Source: Cryptomeria japonica (taxonomy: Eukaryota > Streptophyta > Pinopsida > Cupressales > Cupressaceae). From it: a stretch of DNA of 64,000 nt. The number at the start of each line of letters is the position of its first letter. The first letter of the stretch is position 1. The stretch covers positions 532,622,291 to 532,686,290 of the forward strand of contig NC_081409.1 of assembly GCF_030272615.1 (NCBI RefSeq), written 5' to 3'. The translations under genes were made by a program, and so were the position numbers. The notes beneath the pieces were generated by a model. That model saw nothing but the letters and a program-made list of their open reading frames with translations. It was not told where the DNA came from and did not search any database. Below, one piece after another: positions 1-12,105 of this stretch.

Positions 1-591
1 ACCAACTAATAATACCTAAATGTAAAAATACATCCAGTCCTCCCAATAGAAGGCATGTGAATTCCCCTTAAGCCTGTTCAAAAGGACCACAATATCCCTA
101 ACTTCTGTGATGAAATGTTCTCTTGTTAAGGGTTTGGGCAACCTAGAACCTCCCTTTTGTATTTTAAGGAGACATTTCCTGGCTATGATGTTCTGATAAA
201 CACTTCTCTTCTCAGAGAAAAATGCGTATGAGGTTCCTATGGACCAATCTTCATATGACTCTTTGTGAGGAATTCCAATTGTAGCCATTACAGTTTCTCT
301 GTCAATCCGCACTAGCATGTCTCCATTATTGGCTCTAATGCACCTATTACTAGCATCATATCGGCTCATACATGCATACACTAATTCTGGGCAAGGAGCA
401 ACAATTGGGAATGCAGCGGCCTCAACAAGACCACTATGAACTATCTTTTCCATTATGGAATCAGCTGTCGAGTTCTTGGCCCTCTCTAAAAAGTTATCTA
501 ACTCATCCTGAATGAAGGCTGTATCATCTAACTCTGGAAGGGTACTAACCAAGCATGATGTTCGACCCAATTTGGGCAGAATCAGTCTCAT
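1..591 (-). pseudogene. N-terminal part of the LTR-encoded protein (3' LTR copy)
   Basis: An ATG at 591 opens a frame equivalent to the one at 11304 in the other LTR. This copy is open for about 190 codons until a TAG at 16-18, where the other copy reads CAG, and then runs off the window. It keeps GAA where the other copy has a stop near 11096, so the two LTR copies have decayed independently. See the entry at 8149-11304 for a description of the protein. Confidence 0.7.
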
Positions 592-1064
592 TTTTGCTTT
601 AAATTGCGTCAATTAGACAACATTCAATTCTGAAGCAAAGAATTACACTTTCCAATTTTCAAAACTAAACATAGCAGGGGAAAATAAGCAATTGAACTCA
701 CCTGTCTTCAACATCAAATTGTGAAACCCTTGGAAGAACTGAGCTAAATTACCTTCTACGTCTCCACTCTTCGCCAACAGCAACAATAATTACTTTACCT
801 AACGCCCCATATTTAAAGATGGAAAAGACTAAAATGAACCAACACACACTTCGGCCCAGCTTATTCTCCATGTGAAACCACTCGTGATTTGATATAATTC
901 TGACATGCTTATTAATTAGAAATCAACTCTGCACTATCGACATGCCTTCTCATGATTGTTTCCATAATTACAATTTGAAAACACGAAAACCAAGGAAAAT
1001 TCTGTTTTGATTGCGCCGCCTTTTTTCATGACACCATCGGGCTAAGTTGAAAACACTACTTTGA

Positions 1065-1390
1065 ACCTTGAACTCATTTTTAAAGAAGTTCATTGGTTCA
1101 AAGTTCAATGACAACAAGTCACATTTGCAAACAAGTAGAAAGAGACGAAAGGAACGTTCAAAAGCACAAGAATGAACCTTGAACCTTGAACCGTTTCAAA
1201 ACAAAAGTTCAATGGTTCAAGTTCAAAGCGAACACAAGACAAGCACTGAAAAGATAGCCGCAAAACACAAGACAAAAGACCGATTGAACCTTGAACCTTG
1301 AACCGTAAAGGTTCAAAGTTCAAGTTCAATGACTATGCTAATGACAACTTGGAACTTTATGGAACACATTTCTCTTGAACTCAAATTGTG
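1065..1390. repeat. TTGAACC-rich short repeats in the 3' LTR
   Basis: The unit GAACCTTGAACCTTGAACC and variants such as GGTTCAAAGTTCAA recur in both orientations over about 320 bp, so many can pair with each other. The block lies near the U3 start of the LTR on the minus strand, upstream of the likely promoter. It is repeated in the other LTR at about 11775-12105. Confidence 0.75.
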
Positions 1391-1515
1391 AACTTTATTA
1401 AAGGTTCGATGAATGAGTACAAAGCTCATTTAATGAAGACTTAAGTCCTAGAAAATAATTACCCTCTTTTTTTTTTTTGATAGGCTATAAACGAAAAATA
1501 AAAAAAAAGGGGGCA

Positions 1516-1711
1516 AGAATTGGCTCTTGCTGGGGAATAGGACTGTGAAGGACTAGGAAGGAACTTAGGATCTCTGGTTTCACACTAAAACAAGGATGAG
1601 GATACAAAATAGGAATGGCTTGACACAACAAAACTGACACGACAAAACCGACACAACAAAACCGACACAACAAAACTGAGCTATGTACAGAAAAATGTGA
1701 GGGACACTCGC
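1516..1711 (-). other. 3' untranslated segment of the gypsy element
   Basis: Non-coding stretch between the end of the integrase frame and the 3' LTR. Positions about 1624-1680 hold four copies of a roughly 16-base unit of the form ACAACAAAACCGAC. No convincing polypurine tract is visible next to the LTR. Confidence 0.6.
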
Positions 1712-2830
1712 TTACAATTTGTAGAGCTTGAGATCCTGTCCATTATAAGATAGGGGAAGGATAGTACCATCCATATACGCGAGCCTGAAAGAATTTGATC
1801 CCTTCACCTCATGAATTAGAAATGGACCTTTCCACAAGGACTCAAATTTTCCATGTGCTCCTCTCGGTTCCCTTCTTTTGTCCCAAAGTAGAACTTGATC
1901 TCCTTGCATAAATTTCCTCAGCCTGGCTTTACAGTCAAAAATCTGTTTAACCTGCTACTGATGTTCTATAATATGGTCAACCAATTTTTCCCTTTCCTCT
2001 TCTATTCTAGCCAGATGCATAATCCTCCTTTCTAGTGCATTTTGAAAATGTGAATCTTCAATAACTGTCTGTAACTTGGAAGCTGCCAATTCAAGAGGAA
2101 GTGAGAGCTGAGCCCCAATACCATACACAAGTTCAAAGGGTGACATACCAATTTCTCATTTTGGTGATGTCCTGTCCGCCCACAGGGTCTCATATAACCT
2201 CTTATGCCAATCCTTAGCATTTTTGCTGACCAATTTTTTCATGATGTTTATCAGATTTTTGTTACTGGCTTCTGCCTGACCGTTACCTTGTGGATAATAG
2301 TCAGAGGAATGCACCAAGGAAATAGCGTGATCATAACAAAACATGAATATTTCTGTAGAAGAAAAACTTGTAGCATTGTCAGTCACTATCTTCAATGGTA
2401 CTCCAAAACGAACCAGAATATTTTCCTTTAAGAACTCACATATTACTTCTAAGGTTGTTCTCCTAACAGGCACTGCTTCTACCCATTTAGTAAAGTAATC
2501 TATAGCCATGAGAATATGTTTATGCCCAGCACTGGAAGAAGGCGTCAGCGGACCAATGAAATCTAGTCCCCATTGCTTAAAAGGTTCTTCCACAACTACT
2601 GGCTTGAGAGGTAAAGTAGCTAGTTGTGGTTTCCCTGAAAAGAATTTACATTTATCACACTTTGCAACCCAAACATAAGCATATTTAAACATACTGGGCC
2701 AATAATATCAATTTCTTAATATTTTGTATGTGGTGACTATAGAGGAGAAATGACCTCCACAAGCATCATCATGAAATGACCTCAGCAAAGACTCACGTTG
2801 TGCCTTATCCACACATCTCAGGAAGGTTCC
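1712..2830 (-). pseudogene. Integrase of the gypsy element, decayed
   Basis: Read on the minus strand, an HHCC zinc finger is present (H and GGH near 2755-2775, then CDKC near 2655). The catalytic core follows with GLDFIGPL (first Asp), TDNATSF (second Asp) and GQAEAS (Glu). The C-terminal part (1909-1712) contains LWKGPF, the GPY/F module typical of Ty3/gypsy integrases; I see no chromodomain. An in-frame TGA near 2150 and a break between 1955 and 1909 interrupt it, but most pieces share one frame. The protein would insert the element's cDNA into the genome. It is the last pol domain, in normal Ty3 order. Confidence 0.9.
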
Positions 2831-3140
2831 ATCCAGACCTTTCTTATAATATGCCACCAAAAATAACATATTTAGCTGCTTTTAATTTCAGGTTTCTCTT
2901 TTCTCTAGGGGACAAATGTGTAGGACATTCTCCATATTTCAGGAAAAAGGCTACATTAGTGAACCATTCATCCTAAAGGCTAACAAAAAGAGCTAAAGGC
3001 AAACTTTCTTCTTCTTCTTTATTTTCTGCCATTAGACGACACAATCCCTGTCCACAAACTAACTTCGTTGGTCTGATATCCAAATCAAATTCTTGAACCT
3101 TTGAAACCCAGGTTGCTCTATTATTCAATCCCACCTCTTG

Positions 3141-3500
3141 CTAAGTCAAGATACTTTTAACAACAGAATTAGACACAAGGACAATTGAATGAGAATGCAA
3201 TATGTAATATCTAAAATGTTTAACAGCTTTAACAACTGCGAAAGCCTGCTTCTCATTCAATGAATAGTTTAACTCATGCTTTTTAAGCGGAATACTCATA
3301 AATGCAATAGGAAACTCTTCACCAAGTTCATTCTTCTGTAGGAGAATACCAGACATTGTGTGTTCTGATGCATAACAATAAATAATGAAACCTTTTTTGA
3401 AATCAGGATTAATTAATGTTGGAGCATGAGCAATGGCCTTTTTAACTTCTTCAAAAGCTTTCTTTGCATCCTCTTTCCATTTAAAGATCTATTTCTCACT
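3141..3500 (-). pseudogene. Ty3-type RNase H of the gypsy element, decayed
   Basis: The frame reads SGILLQ, then PIAFMS, then LNYSLNEKQAFAVVKAVKHF and RYYIL, the usual signature of the RNase H attached to Ty3 reverse transcriptases. It follows RT directly, in a frame shifted by a small indel. The family degrades the RNA strand during cDNA synthesis. Between this domain and integrase (2831-3140) lies a connecting segment without motifs that I could name. This is one of two RNase H domains in the element; the other lies upstream of RT. Confidence 0.8.
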
Positions 3501-3508
3501 CATCATTC

Positions 3509-4561
3509 CTACAATATCTTAGTGATTTCAGCGAAATCTAGCACAAATCTCCTAAGAAAACTCACCTGCCCAAAGAATGATTTGACACCACTCCTGTCTA
3601 ACGGCAAACTTAACTGTTGAATTGCTTTAACACGATCAAGATCGATCTTAATACCATCTTGAGAAACTATATGTCCTAAAAGTCTTCCTTCAGTAATGCA
3701 AAAAACTGATTTCTTTGGGTTAAGGGAAATACAATGATCTCGACACCTTTGCAACACAGTTTCTAAATCCTTGAAATGATCTTCCCTTTTCTTGGAGAAA
3801 ATTATCAAATCATCTAGATACACAACAATGATTTTACCAATCAGATGACCAAAAGAAAGGTTCATTGCCCTTTGGAAAGTAGCTCCAGCATTTATTAGGC
3901 CGAAAGGCATGCGGTTATAGGCAAAAGTTCCCCATGGTGTTGTAAAGGTGGTTTTGTGTTGATCTTCTTTTGCCATGATTATCTGATTATAACCAAAGAA
4001 ACCGTCAAGCATAGACATCATCTCAGACCCGGCAACAGTTTGGAGAATGTGATCCATTGCAGGTAAAGGATAATTATCTTTTAAGCTAGCCTGATTCAGA
4101 TTCTAGAAATCAACACAAATTCTTATCTCTCCATTTTTCTTGCAAACCGGAACAATGTTAGCCACCCATGTTGAATGATGAATTGGATAGATTATCCTCG
4201 CTTGAAGCATTTTATCTATTTCTCTGAAAATTGCATCTGCAACCTTTGGGTTATAATTCCTTAATTTATGCCTAAAAGGAATCGCTTCTGGCTTTAGGGG
4301 AATATGATGCTGAAATTGACCATCTCTAAAATCTTTCAAATCTTCATAGGACTAGGCAAAAACATCAAGAAAATTTCTCAACAGTTCGATGTACAAATGT
4401 CTTTCTTTCGGGGTGCAACATTTACCCAAATTGACCATTTTGGGATTCTTTTCCTCACCAATATTAATCTTCTCATATTCACTTGATGTATAAGCATTGT
4501 GGGAATCAGTTCTTCTTACAAACTTGTCATTACGATCGAACAGGCTCTCTAAAGTTACCAA
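3509..4561 (-). pseudogene. Reverse transcriptase and upstream linker of the gypsy element
   Basis: Minus-strand pieces at 4339-4103 and 4057-3509 share one frame. Visible RT motifs are RIIYPIHHSTWVANIVPV, KKNGEIRICVDF, FTTPWGTFAYNRMPFGL and the catalytic YLDDLIIFS; LGHIVSQDGI and SFFGQVSFLRRF follow. A TAG at the end of CVDF and a stop at 3509 interrupt it. The 4561-4352 part is a weakly conserved linker with no motif that I recognise. The catalytic Asp pair is intact, but the gene cannot make a full protein. Confidence 0.93.
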
Positions 4562-4799
4562 TCCTTTTGGAATTCAATTTCGCTTAAGTTGAACTACTCC
4601 CTCTCTGAAGCTTCCCTTCTCATCTAGACAAAATTCATTACATGGGTTTTCTGAACCTTCAAAATAAGAAGAAGCAAACATAGCAGCATTTTGTAAGAAC
4701 TTATCAATATGCTTATCATCTTCAAACACTTGCCAGAAATCTGAATTATTAGGGACGTTTGGGTGATAAATTACTTCAATTTTGTAAACATCCGTACCA

Positions 4800-5215
4800 A
4801 AATCCGGATGTGGAAGTAGTAATGATGCCGATACCGCTAGGGAATCTACGCGAGAATTTTGACTTCTAGGAATAGCTTCTATTGAAAACACATCAAAATA
4901 CTCAATTTCATCCCAAATTCTATTTCTATAATGCTTGAGCCTCTCATTTTTCATAGAATAACGATTGCGTACCTGATTAACAATCAATTCTGCATCACCT
5001 TTAGCACACAATAGTTTAATCCCTTTCTTCTTGACTTGCTCAATTCCTAGCAACAATGCCTCATATTTTGTGGTATTATTTGTATTTTTAAACTCCAACT
5101 TAACTGAAAAAGGAAAACTCTCACCCTGTTGAGAAATAAGTACCACTCCAGCACTGGATCCAGCAAATGCACAACTCCCGTCAAATTCCATTATCCACAA
5201 CCCTGCAGTGTGATC
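4800..5215 (-). pseudogene. Archaeal-type RNase H domain placed between protease and RT
   Basis: The domain reads IMEFDGSCAFAG (first Asp), NNTTKYEALLLGIEQ (Glu), AKGDAELIVNQV (second Asp) and IPRSQNSRVDSLA. This order and spacing match the second, archaeal-type RNase H known from Tat-lineage retrotransposons. It lies in the same frame as the protease C-terminus upstream and RT downstream. In the Tat organisation I know, this domain sits after the Ty3 RNase H and before integrase; here it is upstream of RT. Residues 5524-4574 form one open stretch of 316 codons, so the domain is well preserved. Confidence 0.82.
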
Positions 5216-5339
5216 ATCTACATCTCCTAACATATTTTTAGTGTCATCAGAGAAAAGCAAGTAGTTACCAAATTCACATTCCTGATACAATATTTGTGAT
5301 TTTGGATCCTCTGGAGGAAACACTATAAATTTAGATTTT

Positions 5340-5700
5340 GGTTCTGGTATGAGAGTAATTTTCTGTCTTCCTATAGGAATCGTTGCCTCAGACCAATCTA
5401 TTTTAATCTCACCACCTAGGTCTTTACAAAAAGTTCTACTCAACAACATTCCGTAACTCGCTGGAATATCAGCAACCAATATTGTGAGCTTTACTCTTTT
5501 ATTGGGATAAACTGCTAAAGCCACTTGAGCATCTTTGATCTAACCAAGTAAAGGAATTTGTTTAGAATTCATTGAGAAGCATTTACCAAAGGTTTTAGTA
5601 AGTGTGAGACCTAAGGCTTTGGCCATTGTGGAAGGCATATATTATCTAAAGCTCCCTAATCAATAATATAGTTATTAAGTTTATAACCATTGATAAATAG
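5340..5700 (-). pseudogene. Aspartic protease of the gypsy element, broken at the active site
   Basis: Around 5690-5650 the minus strand reads YIID, then a TAG, then GAL, where retroviral-type proteases have D-S/T-G-A. A frameshift follows near 5640. The C-terminal part (LTILVADIPASYGMLLSRTF, 5505-5420) is the usual flap-to-dimer region with the I-x-G-M-L-L-like segment. The enzyme would cut the gag-pol polyprotein. The stop falls at the catalytic triplet, so this copy is dead. A second in-frame TAG lies near 5545. Confidence 0.8.
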
Positions 5701-7261
5701 GGATACGTAGAAAGGCTCAAGTTTCTGGTCAAGCACATGTGATGGTCCTACAGATTCATTAACTGCCTCTTTTGATGTAAAAGCATTGGCTTGTTCTGTT
5801 AACCGAGCTTCAGTATTGAATGGTAAAGACTCAAAGCTTGACAATACATCTAAGGGCTGCAACTGAAAATTTTCCCTCCGCACATACTGAATCAACTTTT
5901 CTAGCTCTTTGGGATTCAACCTGAGGTATTCAGCAGGAGAGATTTGAATCTTTGATGTTTTACAAAACTCAACAATATCAAAAGGGATATCAGACTCAGG
6001 TCGCTTCAATATTTGAACCTCTTGAACCTTTGAACTTACTTCTGAACTTCGGTTCATAGGTTCCTTACCCTTAGTTGAATTTTCATAGGATGCTGGAGTG
6101 CTTGTATTTTTAAATTGATACTGGTTTCTAGTGAAAATAGCACAAGAGGGATCTTCAAGGGTTACCAATATATCTCCTTGTCTATCTGTTTCAGATTCAT
6201 ATTCAAGGAAGTGTATTCCAGAGTCGCCAGGTTGTCCATGAATTTCCTCTATTGAGCCAGGTTCATTTAGAACTTCTCCTGTACTAAGCATCTATACATG
6301 TCTCACCATTTCTAGATAAGAATTACCATCATGGTCATCTGTTAAATGGAAGACACACATATTTCTCTTGGGAGGGGGTGCTTCAATGGCTAGTCTTTGC
6401 TGAGTTGGGGACAATTGTAAATCTTTATTTCCTGTTCCGGCAGGCTAATTATTAGGCCATCTTGGAATGTCTTGATAAGGTTGAGGATAGGATGTGTTAG
6501 CCTTGGGGAGCTGTCTCTTGAGGGTGATCACATCATTAACCAATCTTTGGATTATGGGATCAGAGGGAGTTGTGGAAGTTGAAGGCTGTGAGTTAGCAGC
6601 TTGAACCTCTCTTTTCCATTTGCCTGCGTTAATCAAATCATCTTCTAATTCTACTGCCACTTATGAACCTATCCTCGAACCTAGTTAATCAGAGACCTTC
6701 TACCACTTTAAACCTATCCTCGAACCTAGTTTTCAAATCCTGCCAGTTTGTTATTACACCATTCGGCAAATGGTAAAACCAGTCGGCTGCTATTCCAGTC
6801 AATGTTTGAATAAACAACCTTACTGCTACATCTTCATGTTGAACCGCCAACACGCCACATGAAACATTAAAAGCATTAAAATTCTCATCAACTGTAAATT
6901 TTCCATCACCATTAAACTTAGGTAAATTTTCTCTAGAACCTTTAGGTAAGGGATTTAAATTTACTCCAAGGGCAAGTGGTCCTATTGTTGGACCCCAGGG
7001 ATTATTTGTAGCCATGGGAAGGACAATATTTAGAGGGGTGGGATTAATCACAGTGGGAAAGACAACACCATGTAAGGTCAAGGAGTGACAAACAGAGGAT
7101 TGGGCTGGAATAGAAGGAGATCTTGGGGGCCTACTTCTTGCCCTTCTTTGAGGTGTGAAGGAAGGGTAGGAATTTAGGTTTTGCAATTCTTCAAAAGTCA
7201 AATCCATTAATCCTTCTCGCCTTTGGGATCTAGTATATCTTCTGGTCTCCTGTGTGCTCAC
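5701..7261 (-). pseudogene. Gag of the gypsy element
   Basis: The N-terminal piece (7261-6689) holds a basic start and the capsid segment NLPKFNGDGKFTVDENFNAF, followed by LTGIAADWFYHLP and WQDLKTRFEDRF, which is the retrotransposon gag core. The frame opens with GTG right after a stop, where ATG would be expected; the first real ATG is at 7207. A frameshift near 6680 moves the rest (6660-5656) to another frame. That part carries KRNMCVFHLTDDHDGN, a degenerate C-x2-H zinc-knuckle-like segment as seen in Tat gags, and then a low-complexity linker to protease. It would form the virus-like particle shell. Confidence 0.85.
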
Positions 7262-7337
7262 ACCCTATAGACTACAAAATGAACTACGAACCAATTCAAA
7301 GTAACTTATGGCTAGAAAACTAATCTTACAATTCGAC

Positions 7338-7355
7338 TCCCCAGCAGAGTCGCCA
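7338..7355 (-). other. Primer-binding site of the gypsy element
   Basis: On the minus strand TGGCGACTCTGCTGGGGA lies six bases inside the 5' LTR end. It starts with TGG, as expected for complementarity to a tRNA CCA end. A closely similar site, attributed to tRNA-Arg, is described for Ogre elements; I recall this and could not check it. It fixes the LTR boundary at 7362. Confidence 0.85.
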
Positions 7356-8148
7356 AAAATCTGTTGGTTAACAGATTGGATTTCTCAAAATTTACAAATA
7401 AATACCCCTGTTGCCCAAATAGAAAACCAATGATAACCAGCAGTTGGGTAAATAATTATTGTTCTTACCCTCTACATTAAGGTATAGCTCCCTATATAAT
7501 ATTCAATGAATTTTGAATAATTTTCTCTTTATGTGATTCACTTTTAACCAAAAAGTAAACAAAAGGCTTCAACATTCATTAGTCAACACAATATGAATGC
7601 TTAATGATGGATAATGAAATTCATAATAAGACGTTTGATCTCAAATGGAAATTAACTCTCAGGATGATAAAAGAATGTTTGAATTCTGATTGACACTCAC
7701 TCATGTCTCACAGGACAAGCGGAATCAGAAAATTCAAAAGTTTACAGCTAGTTTCATTTACCAAATTGATTCGCAGACTTCAAATGAAAAATCAAAGAAA
7801 ATAAATTGATACACGAACACATCATCATTCCAACAGAAATTTTGTGCATTCAAAACACACAGATTTCTCAAGTTGTATCATATATTTCATTCCACTCAAA
7901 GATGGGTATTTCACTGAAATTACAAGTGAAATTAGTCTCGTCCTTCCAATTTTTCACCAAAGAAAAAAAAAAATTATATCCCCCCCGCAAAAAAAACATC
8001 CTTACAAATATATATAGCCACTAGGCTTAATTGTCTTTTTTAAATAAAATGCAAATATGAAATTCCAGAAACAACCGATTATAACTGAAACCTAACTAAA
8101 TGGCTACAAGCAATAAATAGAGCCATAACTAAAAGAATAGAAAATGGC

Positions 8149-11100
8149 CTAAATTGTCTCTGAAGTGTGCACGATGCCATGTATATTTCGCCACTCCATA
8201 TGAGCCGTGGAGAAATTATGAACTACTTGGTAATGTGGGAGACCTATGTGCAGAATACGTTGCTTCCAGACTTCTTTATCCATACCCACCCGTGTGACTT
8301 TAGTTTTATGCACCTCTAAATGATCCGAACAGACAACCAACATGGATTCAATGCGGGCCACTCTGGTGAAGTCATCGCGGGTAAAGGATTTTGATTCTTT
8401 AACAGAATTGATTTTCCCTTTGAAATTCTGCACCATATCTACTACCTATTCAATGGTTTGTCTGTCTTCCTTCAGAAGTTGTACATCGATGCACTTCAAG
8501 TCTTTCTACATCATGGCAATGAGTTCTTTCAATTCTTTTAGCAACTTAATGGACTCTTCATGACCTTGTTTTATGATTGAATTTCTCCATTTAATGTTTT
8601 CCTTGGCCACATGCAGTACCTTGTCATCTAAATCATTTACTACCTTTTCTGTAAGGAAGTTCATGACGCCATACTTCTGTACATCTCTCATTTGAACCAG
8701 TACTGCAGCCCATTTTTTCCTTCCCTTTTCCCACGCCGACACCTCTGTTTCCAGCTCTTGAGTCATAGTCACAGCATCCTCATACGCTTTTACCAGATTA
8801 GCAATGTACTCTATTCCTTGTTGAATTATGAACTCAAGCCACTCTTCAAAGGTTTCCACTAGGACATGATTTCTTTGAACCTTATCCAATAAATTCTGGT
8901 TCATGGGAGATCTAGGATCAAAATGTTGAGGAACCTATGATAGGGGTTGTGGGCTGGGATGATGAATGGCATTAATATACACTGCCATCTGCTTCACAGT
9001 CTGCTTCAACTCTCATTTGTCTTTCTCATCTTTCCATGTTCTAGACAACATTCATTTAGCAGAGGACTCTAAGTGTTTTGCATCAGCAGCCCTTGAAGGA
9101 GTTCCTAAATCAAGCTTTTCAACAACAAAATCCTACTCCATTGCATTTTCTAGATCTTTGTCAGAAATAGGCCTAGCCACTTTAGCTACCCAGTGCCCCG
9201 TATTCTCATCCACCTCCAACATAGCTTCTGCTTTTAGCTTTTTGGACTTAGGTGTTTTTCCGAGGCATTTGCTCACCATATCTTCCATGGGAACACTGAT
9301 AGGGACTACATTGTGTTTCTTACTTATTGATGCTCCTAACCACCTTGAAACATTTGAGGATATCTTAGCTAGTGGTGTTTGACAATAGGATGAATTCATG
9401 GTCACCAAAGTAGTCACTTGATCGGGGCCTTCCCTAGACTGCTCTTTTTATTTACCTGCATCTTGAGCTGCAGGAATGTCTGTTTCTGGTTCACCCATAC
9501 TCACTTGCGCATCCTTAGTATCAAGAACTATGATGGTTTCTTTTTCTATGATGTCTGCACCTTTCCTTTTACTTCTAGGACGGGTGACTCGAACCGCTGA
9601 GGGGCCAAATAGTGGTTCTTTAAGTCTTTTGGTTTGAACCTTTTCACTTCGAGTACCAGTGACACTTGTAATATCAACAACAATGTTAGAAGAAGAAATT
9701 GGTACAACAGCATGAGATTGCTCAATTGATTTCTTGACTGAGCCGGTAGCAAATTTTATTCCAAGGCTACGCTCTCTTAACCATTTCTCTATTCTCCTTA
9801 TTACATTAAAGGTTCTTGATTGAACATTTTCTTCTTCTTTCCTATCCCAATTAATTTCAGGTATAGGTTACACATGAACTCTTTTATTGAACTCTGGGTC
9901 CAATACATCTTCATCTTCCGCTTCTTGTATTCCTGCAATGTTCATGGGCAATTTCAAAGTAATAATTTTCTGTATAGTGAACCTCGACCATAATCTTCTC
10001 CAAACTTCAAATTCATCATAGCAATCCTCCCAATAATCTTCTAATTGGGGTATATTTGTGAAGTTCACATCAACATTCAGTTGCTTCATTGCATATTCTT
10101 TGCTGTTGAACCCCTACCGAGCAACTTATAGCGGCAAATTCATCTTCTTGAGTTCCAATTCTAAGTTCAATGCATCAGAAACAGTTTGGCAACTATAATG
10201 TCCGAGTTCAATTGGGAAAATTGCTTCAGATTCTCTTTTCATCCCAAATCTCTTATCCACATGAGCTAGTTGTCTGCTAACTTCTAAAAGTACATAGCTG
10301 TCGAGAGTATATCTGGGTAATTTGAAAGGTTCATCTTCAAAGCCTCCAATTTGGATATAGGTGAATCTAGGAAATTGAATGAAACAACTCCCATATGTGG
10401 TGACCAACTTTAATGCCTCAGGTGACACCCTATTATTCAAATTTCCCGACAGTTCAAAAGTTAATCTTCCCGCAAAGACATCATTCCATCTCAAGAAATT
10501 TTCTATGTATCTCTGTATTTGCAAATGTGGATAGCACTCATAGGCCTTCATTCCATTAACCCAGGGTTCCTGATGTAATCCCGACCATTCTCTGATACAT
10601 GCTAAAATATAGAGCAATTATGAAGTCATGTGAAAATTAGCTGTTCCAACAAAAATACTCAACCCTTCATGCAATCTCTCAGCAATTACTTGCACCTAGT
10701 CCAAGTATTTCTCACCAGCAAATAATACCTGAATGTAAAAATACATCCAGTCCTCCCAATAAAAGGCATGTGAATTCCCCTTAAGCCTGTTCAAAAGGAC
10801 CACAATATCTCTAACTTCTGTGATGAAATGTTCTCTTGTTAAGGGTTTGGGCAACCTAGAACCTCCCTTTTGTATTTTAAGGAGCTAGTTCTTGGCTATG
10901 ACATTCCGATAAACACTTCTCTTCTCAGAGAAAAATGCATATGAGGTTCCTATGGACCAATCTTCATACGGCTCTTTGTGAGGAATTCCAATTGCAGCCA
11001 TTACAATTTCTCTGTCAATCCGCACTAGCATGTCTCCATTATTGGCTCTAATGCACCTATTACCAACATCATATCGGTTCATACATGCATACACTAATTA

Positions 11101-11304
11101 TGGGCAAGGAGCAGCAATTGGGAATGCAGCAACCTCAACAAGACCACTATGAACTATCTTTTCCATCATGGAACTAGCTGTCGGGATCTTGGCCCTCTCT
11201 AAAAAGTTATCTAACTCATCCTAAATGAAGGTTGTATCATCTAACTCCAGAAGGGTTCTAACCAAGCATGATGTTCGACCCAATTTGGGCAGAATCGGTC
11301 TCAT
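8149..11304 (-). pseudogene. LTR-encoded protein of about 1,050 codons, function unknown
   Basis: From an ATG at 11304 one frame continues without any frameshift to a stop at 8149, broken only by about ten in-frame stops (for example near 11096, 10125, 9866, 8505). The N-terminal 400 codons are globular, with segments such as VRIDREIVMAAIGIPHKE, FLRWNDVFAGRLTFELSG and SCFIQFPRFTYIQIGGFED. The middle is basic and low-complexity (RPRSKRKG, KTPKSKKLK), nuclear-localisation-like. The C-terminal 270 codons look helical and coiled-coil (YEDAVTMTQELETEVSAWEK). The N-terminal part vaguely recalls the extra plant-mobile-domain-like frames carried by some plant retroelements; this is weak. It lies wholly inside the LTR on the same strand as pol, downstream of a TATA-like site, so it would be the first frame on the genomic RNA. 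Confidence 0.75.
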
Positions 11305-11522
11305 TTTTGTTTTAAATTGCGTCAATCAGACAACATTCAATTCTGAAGCAAAGAATTACACTTTCCAATTTTCAGAACTAAACAGAGCAGGGAAAAATAT
11401 GCAATTGAACTCACCTGTCTTCAACATCAAACTGTGAAACCCTTGGAAGAACTGAGCTAAATTACCTTCTGTGTCTCCACTCTTTGCCAATAGCAACAAT
11501 AATTACTTTACCTGACGCCCCA

Positions 11523-11530
11523 TATTTAAA
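11523..11530 (-). promoter_or_regulatory. TATA-like box of the gypsy LTR
   Basis: The minus strand reads CTTTAAATATGGGG here, about 220 bases upstream of the ATG of the LTR-encoded frame and downstream of the TTGAACC block. Position and sequence fit a core promoter, but no start site can be seen directly. The copy in the 3' LTR is at about 811-818. Confidence 0.4.
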
Positions 11531-11774
11531 GATGGAAAAGACTAAAATGAACCAACACACGCTTCTGCCTAGCTTATTCTCTATGTGAAACCACTCATGA
11601 TTTGATATAATTCTGACATGCTTATTAATTAGAAATCAACTCTGCATAGTCAACATGCCTTCTCATGATTGTTTCCATAATTATAATTTGAAAACACAAA
11701 AACCAAGGAAAATTCTGTTTTGATTGTGCGGCCTTTTTTCATGACACCATCAGGCTGAGTTGAAAACACTGCTT

Positions 11775-12105
11775 TGAACCTTGAACTCATTTTTAAAGAA
11801 GTTCATTGGTTCAAAGTTCAATGACAACAAGTCACATTTGTGAACAAGTAGAAAGAGATGAAAGGAACGTTCAAAAGCACAAGAATGAACCTTGAACCTT
11901 GAACCGTTTCAAAACAAAAGTTCAATGGTTCAAGTTCAAAGCGAACACAAGACAAGCACTGAAAAGATAGCCGCAAAACATAAGACAAAAGACCGATTGA
12001 ACCTTGAACCTTGAACCATAAAGGTTCAAAGTTCAAGTTCAATGACTATGCTAATGACAACTTGGAACTTTATGGAATGCATTTCTCTTGAACTCAAATT
12101 GTGAG
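11775..12105. repeat. TTGAACC-rich short repeats in the 5' LTR
   Basis: Second copy of the block described at 1065-1390, with the same arrangement of direct and inverted units and a few substitutions. Confidence 0.75.

Larger units (their letters stand above)
1..1515 (-). repeat. 3' LTR of the gypsy element (partial copy)
   Basis: Positions 9-1515 match about 10720-12227 almost base for base, including the TTGAACC-rich block and the terminal A-tract followed by GGGGGCA. Read on the minus strand this is the start of the 3' LTR, so its U3 side is in the window and its far end lies to the left. I see no clear polypurine tract just outside it at 1516-1535, which is odd for this position. Confidence 0.9.

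Noticed and set aside
9546-9752. Minus-strand frame reading LLLYQFLLLTLLLILQV
   Set aside because: Out of frame with the continuous LTR-encoded protein; hydrophobic only by frame shadow.
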